DNA from: CAZFPA01 sp964520975
Lineage (GTDB): Bacteria; Bacillota; Negativicutes; Selenomonadales; Selenomonadaceae
Direction of reading: 5' to 3'
NCBI GenBank assembly: GCA_964520975.1
Contig: CAZFPA010000045.1
Span: 1-16,825 of the forward strand
DNA: 16,825 bases
The position numbers and the translations under genes are program-made. This document shows, piece after piece, positions 12,988-16,825 of the stretch; the first letter of the stretch is position 1, and each line of letters opens with the position of its first letter. The notes beneath the pieces were generated by a model that had not been told where the DNA came from, did not search any database, and saw only the letters and a list, made by a program, of their open reading frames with translations.

Positions 12988-13928
12988 GGCTGAAAGACAT
13001 CCACGATCAGATCCTGATACGTATAGGCTGTCTTGATGAGCTGCTTCTGCTGCAGCCAGGCAATGCAGTCTGTAACGTCCTTTTCCTTTGGCAGTGCCGC
13101 CTCATGATACTGCGGCAGAACAAGTGCCTCCTTGGCAACAGGCGGGAAGCCGCCCTTGGCAACAACCAGATCCATGTATTCATTGCGGTCCGTCTCATTC
13201 AAATAGGCTACAGCCTTATTATACGCACGATAGAACGCAGCCAGCTCGGCCTTTTTATCCGCAACAGTCTTGGCAGTGAACAGCATCACGCCAGGATTGA
13301 TGCCAAGTGCATCGGAACCGGTAATGTACTTGCAGCCATTGTGCACCGCAATGCTGGCCATCGGTTCCGGCAGCGTAGCGGCTGCCAGCTTCCCGTTCTG
13401 CAGCATCTCCAGCCGCGTAGGAATCTGCGGTATCACGACCTTGTTGATGCTCTCGCCGGAAAGCTGCGCCGACGCCAACACCTGATCCGTCACATACTCA
13501 ATGATCGTATTCTTGGAAACAGCCACATCACGACCCGTGAGATCCTGCACCCGGCTGATATTCTCACCCTTGCCGGCAATGAGCTTATAGCTGCCATCCG
13601 TAGAGGAGGTCACCTTCACATCAAAACCGCCGGACTTGGCAAAAGCGACCGCCAGCATATCCGAAACAGCGCCATCCAGATTCCCGCTCTGCAGCGCCGA
13701 ATCCCGATCCATGGCACTCTTGAACTGCTGAATGTCCACCTTCAGCCCCTCCGCAGCAAAAAAGCCTTTCTCCTGCGCTATGATGATAGGCAGCGAATCC
13801 GTATCCGGCATGACGCCGACATGAAGCTCAGTGAGCTCCTTCGGAGCATTGGCCGCCTCCGGCTTGCCGCAGCCGGCACAAAGCACGAGCAAAACTGCCA
13901 TCCCGATAAAAAACAGTATTTTCTTCAT
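12984..13928 (-). CDS. ABC transporter substrate-binding lipoprotein, NitT/TauT-like
   Basis: This is the solute-binding protein of the importer, about 314 residues. The N-terminus MKKILFFIGMAVLLVL is a type II signal peptide. The probable lipidated cysteine is C20 in CAGC, with the unusual feature that the -3 position is itself cysteine. The mature protein has the two-lobed NMT1/THI5-like layout: VGVMPDTDSLPIIIAQEKGF opens lobe 1, GNLDGAVSDMLAV follows, and the NGKLAAATLPEPMAS region is typical. The ligand is not predictable; the family binds nitrate, sulfonates, thiamine precursors and others. I start at ATG 13928, six to seven bases after GAGGTG. The ATG at 13937 is too close to that site. 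It begins 18 nt after the coiled-coil gene. Confidence 0.92.
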   Translation of the reverse strand: MKKILFFIGMAVLLVLCAGCGKPEAANAPKELTELHVGVMPDTDSLPIIIAQEKGFFAAEGLKVDIQQFKSAMDRDSALQSGNLDGAVSDMLAVAFAKSGGFDVKVTSSTDGSYKLIAGKGENISRVQDLTGRDVAVSKNTIIEYVTDQVLASAQLSGESINKVVIPQIPTRLEMLQNGKLAAATLPEPMASIAVHNGCKYITGSDALGINPGVMLFTAKTVADKKAELAAFYRAYNKAVAYLNETDRNEYMDLVVAKGGFPPVAKEALVLPQYHEAALPKEKDVTDCIAWLQQKQLIKTAYTYQDLIVDVFQP

Positions 13929-13946
13929 TTCATCCACCTCGAAAGA

Positions 13947-14711
13947 TTAACGTGAAAGCATAGACTTTACAACGCCTACGCCCTCAGAAGCATAGTAGAG
14001 AGCCTGATCGATCACATCGGCATGCTCGGAGTACGCCGATGCCGCAGCATCCTTTACCTTGGCCGCCTGCTGCGTGACCTCATGGAGACTGTTCAGCTTG
14101 GAATTCACATCATCAAGCGCGGCCTGCGCTTCATCGATGGACTGGCTCACACTGCCGGCAGCAGCCGTTGCCTGCGAACTTTTAGCCGAATTATTGCTGG
14201 CCGTCTGCTCACGATCCGCACTCTTTCCCGTCACTTTATTCCAAAGTCTGGTCACCGGAGACGCTGCGGCATCATCCGCTGCCATCTGCTCATTCCGCCC
14301 ATTCAGCCGGTCCGACTGCGCCTGCAGTTCCCGACGCTTGTCCTCCAGCGCCTTCTTTTCCTTTTCAAGCTCCTGCTTTTGCTGCTGGAGCTGTGTCGTC
14401 TGATAGGCCTTATCATTCTCTGCCATCTGCTGCTGATCGTGATAATAGCCTGAAATCATAAAGCCACAGAACAATGCCGCCAAAAAACCGGCTGTCAGCA
14501 GCAATGCCCGCTTACGACGCGGCGTCATCTTCTTTTTCTTTGTTTCCGGCGCGGGCTGCTGCCCCGGCCCCGCTGCCAGCGGCGGCAGCTCACGCACGCC
14601 CGGTGAGCGCTTGAGTACCTGTGTCTCCTCGGTTACGTTTCCAGCATCTACCCGTGGGATAGGCTGCGTATTCTGTGTCTTATCCATCATTTCATTCTTC
14701 ATTTTGTTCAT
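13947..14711 (-). CDS. Single-pass membrane protein with coiled-coil, function unknown
   Basis: I do not recognise this 254-residue protein. Residues 1-68 are polar and end in a strongly basic stretch (KKKKMTPRRKR, 58-68). Residues 69-90 form one transmembrane helix, so by the positive-inside rule the N-terminus is probably cytoplasmic. Residues ~91-140 form a Gln/Glu/Lys-rich coiled coil, followed by a Ser/Ala/Asn-rich linker (~165-190) and a second helical segment (~190-250). That places the coiled coils outside the cytoplasm. The first ATG (14711) lies 20 nt inside the preceding gene; the ATG at 14702 (MKNEMM) has better spacing after AAGG and is equally possible. It sits 18 nt upstream of the binding-lipoprotein gene. 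Confidence 0.8.
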   Translation of the reverse strand: MNKMKNEMMDKTQNTQPIPRVDAGNVTEETQVLKRSPGVRELPPLAAGPGQQPAPETKKKKMTPRRKRALLLTAGFLAALFCGFMISGYYHDQQQMAENDKAYQTTQLQQQKQELEKEKKALEDKRRELQAQSDRLNGRNEQMAADDAAASPVTRLWNKVTGKSADREQTASNNSAKSSQATAAAGSVSQSIDEAQAALDDVNSKLNSLHEVTQQAAKVKDAAASAYSEHADVIDQALYYASEGVGVVKSMLSR

Positions 14712-15213
14712 CCTTACTTATATCCTTACCTGTTACCATAGCCGCATGCTCCTTCTGCATCGTCTCACAGAGACGGCGCAGCGTCCAAAGCATATTGAAC
14801 GGAGTCACGACTGCCTTAAAGCGCACCGGCGCAATGCCCGCAGCACGAAAGGCCGCCAGCACAGCATCCAGCCGACGATTTTTGATATTATGAAAAATCA
14901 TGACCTCATGGGGAAAGGAAAAATCATCCTCCCTGCCCTTCACCAGCGCAAAGCCCTTCATTCCCAAAAGATACCCCACCTTTTGCTGGTAGGCAGCTTC
15001 CGGCAAAACCTGGCTGCGGATCTGCAGCCGGTCCAGCACCTCACGGATAGCAGCCAGTTTGCTGCTGTCACTGAATTGGTAAAAAAGCACCCGCTCTTCC
15101 TTCTTCATGGACTTGCTTCCCATACCTGACCGATCGCTCCTTTTCCTTATCACATTACCGGACTGCCTGCGGCGAAACAATCTGCCCGCCGCAGCACCAG
15201 CAGCCCCGGCCAC
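14692..15213 (-). CDS. DUF3783 domain protein
   Basis: The C-terminal half matches DUF3783 as I recall the family: the run around 100-155 contains EVMIFHNI, RLDAVLAAFRAAGI and FKAVVTPFNMLWTL, followed by a KEHAAM end. The first half (ERVLFYQFSDSSKLAAIREVL) resembles a small alpha/beta domain. The function of the family is unknown. The start is uncertain. The frame opens at GTG 15213, two bases after the NYN gene stop, giving 173 residues with a basic Ala-rich leader. Internal ATGs at 15123 (MGSKSMKKEER) and 15108 (MKKEERV) would give about 143 or 138 residues and start nearer the conserved part. The stop overlaps the next gene by up to 20 nt. Confidence 0.8.
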   Translation of the reverse strand: MAGAAGAAAGRLFRRRQSGNVIRKRSDRSGMGSKSMKKEERVLFYQFSDSSKLAAIREVLDRLQIRSQVLPEAAYQQKVGYLLGMKGFALVKGREDDFSFPHEVMIFHNIKNRRLDAVLAAFRAAGIAPVRFKAVVTPFNMLWTLRRLCETMQKEHAAMVTGKDISKDEQNEE

Positions 15214-15215
15214 CG

Positions 15216-15956
15216 TTATCTTCCGGAATCCGCAATGCCGCGCATCAGCAGATACGTAACCAGCTGGCTCATATCCACATTCTCGGCCTTCATGCGTTCC
15301 ATGAGCTGCCGATGCAGCGTCTTCGGCAGCCGCACCTGAAGGCTGCCCTCTGCGTCTGCCCCGGCAATGACCGGCACAGCGGCTGGCTGCTCAAGCACCT
15401 GCATAGCGGCAGCATTCAAAACCTTTTTCTTCTGCTGCTCCGCTTTGACCTTACGGACCTCAGCCCGTACCTGCTTCTTCTCTTCCCGCTTGAGCGGCTT
15501 CTTCTTCGCCTGCGGCTCTGACGGGTAGCAAAGGAACTCATCATACGCGGCCCGCAGATCCTGGCTCGCCTGTTCCGTGCCCACACCGATGACGGTCACT
15601 GCGGCATTATTTTTTTTCAGCTCATGCGCAATGCTGATGAAATCTGAATCCGTAGTAATGATGAAAAACCGCTGCACGCCTTCATCCCGCATCATTTCAG
15701 CTGTATCGAACAGCGCATAATCCAGTGAATTCTTGCCATCGACCTTGCGGTCAATCTGCCGGAAGGTATATCCCGGACGGCGAATCAGCCGGTTCCAGCG
15801 CTTCTGGTTTGGTCTTTTTTCCCAATCGGATACTATAATCATGCGGCAAGGCAAGTATTTGCGAGCTTTACCCAGCGTATAATCAAGCATTTCAAAAGGT
15901 GCGTTCTCAATATCATAGAGGACCGCCACTGTTTCTATACTTGAATTCAGAGTCAT
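15216..15956 (-). CDS. NYN-domain (PIN-like) nuclease with C-terminal ribbon-helix-helix
   Basis: Residues ~8-140 form a NYN domain, a PIN-like RNase fold. The acidic positions expected to bind metal are D15 in LYDIEN, D79 and D84 in NSLDYALFDTAEMM, and D103/D105 in TTDSDF. A lysine/arginine-rich linker (about 149-178, predicted helical) connects to a C-terminal segment at 205-241 (LQVRLPKTLHRQLMERM then MSQLVTYLLMRGI). That segment reads as a ribbon-helix-helix of the HicB/Arc type, normally DNA-binding. The likely activity is RNA cleavage, but this is family inference. The ATG at 15956 has AAAGGA eight bases upstream. It is the first gene of the operon and has the only clear promoter. Confidence 0.87.
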   Translation of the reverse strand: MTLNSSIETVAVLYDIENAPFEMLDYTLGKARKYLPCRMIIVSDWEKRPNQKRWNRLIRRPGYTFRQIDRKVDGKNSLDYALFDTAEMMRDEGVQRFFIITTDSDFISIAHELKKNNAAVTVIGVGTEQASQDLRAAYDEFLCYPSEPQAKKKPLKREEKKQVRAEVRKVKAEQQKKKVLNAAAMQVLEQPAAVPVIAGADAEGSLQVRLPKTLHRQLMERMKAENVDMSQLVTYLLMRGIADSGR

Positions 15957-16018
15957 TCAATTCATCCTTTACTATGTCAATTTCCGCCCGGCACCAAGTC
16001 GGCAGGGCGACCGTGTCT

Positions 16019-16047
16019 ATTATACCACAAAAGAGGCAGGATGTATT
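16019..16047 (-). promoter_or_regulatory. Extended -10 promoter of the NYN-to-ABC operon
   Basis: On the minus strand TGGTATAAT gives an extended -10 (TATAAT at 16024-16019). A hexamer AATACA (16047-16042) lies at 17-nt spacing. This is the same architecture and the same -35 hexamer as the CNNM gene promoter at 9578-9606. The -35 falls inside the bioY terminator hairpin. The leader to the NYN start is about 55 nt. Confidence 0.65.
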
Positions 16048-16059
16048 CCTGCCTTTTTC
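16028..16059 (-). terminator. Rho-independent terminator of bioY
   Basis: AGGCAGGA (16034-16041) pairs with TCCTGCCT (16047-16054) around a five-base loop. On the minus strand it is followed by CTTTTG. A TTTTT run also follows on the plus strand. It lies about 35 nt after the bioY stop and upstream of the NYN gene. Confidence 0.75.
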
Positions 16060-16090
16060 ACTGCCCTGCTATATGAATGCTGTGCCGGCC

Positions 16091-16642
16091 TTATCGGCCG
16101 TCCGAAAAGATCCGGTTGAGCTTTACACCCAGATACGCCGCCAGCGCTGCCTTCAGGACGTCGCCCGGCACAAAGGGAAATACAGCCGCCAGCATAGCCG
16201 GCCAAAGCTCCAGATGCATAAAGTACATGAGAGAAATCAGTCCGCCTATATACGTCAATGGAATCCCCACGAAAACCGCTGCCAGGAAATAGCGCCGGAA
16301 GGAACAGGTCCGCCCTTTCAGCCAGCTCACAATCGGATAAGCCACAATAAAGGCCAGCAGAAAACCGCCACGCGGTCCCATGACCTCGCCGATACCCGCG
16401 GCACCGCCAACGAAAACCGGCAGCCCGGCAGCTCCGAGCAGTACATAGATCAGCAATACCACCAGCGTCTGCCGCGGTGCCAGCAAGAACGCCGTCAGAT
16501 TCATCACAATCGTCAGCGCCGTAATCATTGCTGAAGCGAACGGAACCGGAAAGGATATATATGCAGAAACGCATAGCAGCGCTACGCAGATCGCCATCTT
16601 TGTCATGCTTCCGGCACTGAAAAGCCGTGTATCATTTGTCAT
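16091..16642 (-). CDS. bioY: Biotin transporter BioY
   Basis: BioY is the substrate-binding membrane (S) component of the ECF-type biotin importer. The 183-residue protein is almost entirely hydrophobic, with about six membrane segments. It carries the family signatures GLPVFVGG (73-80), the GEVMGPRGGFLLAF region (~85-98) and the C-terminal FVPGDVLKA (157-165). Four in-frame start triplets (GTG ATG ATG ATG) follow GAGGAG directly. The last ATG (16642, eight-base spacing) or the one at 16645 fits the Shine-Dalgarno best. bioM/N-type ATPase and T-component genes are not adjacent, so it probably uses shared energising subunits or works alone. Upstream lie a strong promoter and a candidate BirA operator. 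Confidence 0.95.
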   Translation of the reverse strand: MTNDTRLFSAGSMTKMAICVALLCVSAYISFPVPFASAMITALTIVMNLTAFLLAPRQTLVVLLIYVLLGAAGLPVFVGGAAGIGEVMGPRGGFLLAFIVAYPIVSWLKGRTCSFRRYFLAAVFVGIPLTYIGGLISLMYFMHLELWPAMLAAVFPFVPGDVLKAALAAYLGVKLNRIFSDGR

Positions 16643-16678
16643 CATCATCACTCCTCATAAAATCATCCAACGTTCTTT

Positions 16679-16707
16679 ATTATACGCAGAAGCCCGCGTT
16701 GCGTCAA
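16679..16707 (-). promoter_or_regulatory. Strong sigma-A promoter of bioY
   Basis: The -35 TTGACG (16707-16702) and -10 TATAAT (16684-16679) are separated by exactly 17 nt, with an AT-rich stretch upstream. This is the best consensus match in the window. Confidence 0.85.
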
Positions 16708-16732
16708 CCTTACTGAAATATCAAGTTTACCT
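16701..16732 (-). promoter_or_regulatory. Candidate BirA (biotin repressor) operator
   Basis: On the minus strand AGGTAAACT (16732-16724), 14 nt, then GGTTGACGC (16709-16701). The described BirA site is TTGTAAACC-N14/15-GGTTTACAA. Each half here matches six of nine positions at the expected spacing, and the right half covers the bioY -35. Occupancy would block RNA polymerase when biotin is plentiful. Confidence 0.6.
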
Positions 16733-16741
16733 TTATGACTG

Positions 16742-16767
16742 AAAAAAGGCACTGCCTGCGCAGTGCC
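16742..16767 (-). terminator. Terminator of a transcript entering from the right edge
   Basis: GGCACTGC (16748-16755) and GCAGTGCC (16760-16767) form an eight-pair stem with a CTGC loop. On the minus strand it is followed by TTTTTT. It would end a minus-strand gene or RNA whose body lies beyond 16825. A TGA in one minus frame at 16822-16820 may be the end of that gene, but too little is visible to call it. Confidence 0.75.
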
Positions 16768-16825
16768 TCGAGTACATCGTACACGAAATAACTGGACCAG
16801 AAGTACGCAGGATGAATTTTCAGCT

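Noticed and set aside
12927..13955. Plus-strand 342-aa ORF
   Set aside because: It is long but antisense to the substrate-binding lipoprotein gene, with a His/Arg/Leu-rich composition typical of antisense frames in GC-rich DNA.
13938..13990. Separate promoter for the ABC importer genes
   Set aside because: No -10/-35 pair is visible in or near the 18-nt gap before the binding-protein gene.
16652..16740. Riboswitch (TPP or other) upstream of bioY
   Set aside because: The leader is only about 25 nt, with no conserved riboswitch core; the BirA-like site explains regulation better.
16711..16825. Open minus-strand frame (containing PAYFWSSYFVYDVLEALRR) running in from the right edge
   Set aside because: It would pass through a clear terminator hairpin with a T6 tract and into the bioY operator; too short to support.

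Overview
The window is compact bacterial chromosome. Nearly every base is coding, the base composition is GC-rich with CG-ending codons, and only a few short AT-rich intergenic gaps carry promoters and terminators. Gene content and order (rbgA-rnhB-fliK-like-flhB-like, then yraN, ubiX, comM) match the Firmicutes ylqFGH neighbourhood. A lipoprotein-anchored ABC importer, comFB and frequent TTG/GTG starts fit a Negativicutes organism of the Selenomonas/Mitsuokella type. That taxonomic call is inference from gene style, not from a marker gene.

Layout, left to right. 1-292: AT-rich gap with a promoter firing out of the window to the left, a doubtful 37-codon ORF, and the -10 of the next gene. 302-1414 (+): a DEDDh 3'-5' exonuclease with an unrecognised N-terminal half. 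1391-1430: a bidirectional terminator shared with the convergent operon. 1441-9468 (-): one long, tightly packed operon read as rbgA, rnhB, fliK-like, free-standing flhB C-domain, yraN, ubiX, comM, ogt, aroE, with start/stop overlaps or gaps of 5-30 nt. It combines ribosome assembly, RNA/DNA housekeeping, alkylation repair, natural-transformation DNA processing, flavin prenylation and the shikimate pathway. 9469-9653: divergent promoter region. 9654-10988 (+): a CNNM/CBS/CorC membrane protein with its own extended -10 promoter and strong terminator. 11110-11379 (-): comFB with its own promoter.

11492-15956 (-): a second tight six-gene operon read as NYN-domain nuclease fused to a ribbon-helix-helix tail, DUF3783 protein, membrane-anchored coiled-coil protein, then the lipoprotein, ATPase and permease of a NitT/TauT-type ABC importer. 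Every junction overlaps or is under 20 nt, and the only clear promoter lies upstream of the NYN gene. This is the least explained block in the window. 16091-16642 (-): the biotin transporter gene bioY, with a sigma-A promoter and a candidate BirA operator overlapping the -35. 16742-16825: a terminator for a transcript entering from beyond the right edge.

The items most worth a second look are the NYN-RHH/DUF3783/coiled-coil/ABC operon, the stand-alone FliK-like plus FlhB-C pair in which the NPTH autocleavage motif is absent, and the BirA-like operator at bioY. No tRNA, rRNA, CRISPR array, insertion sequence or prophage gene was seen.
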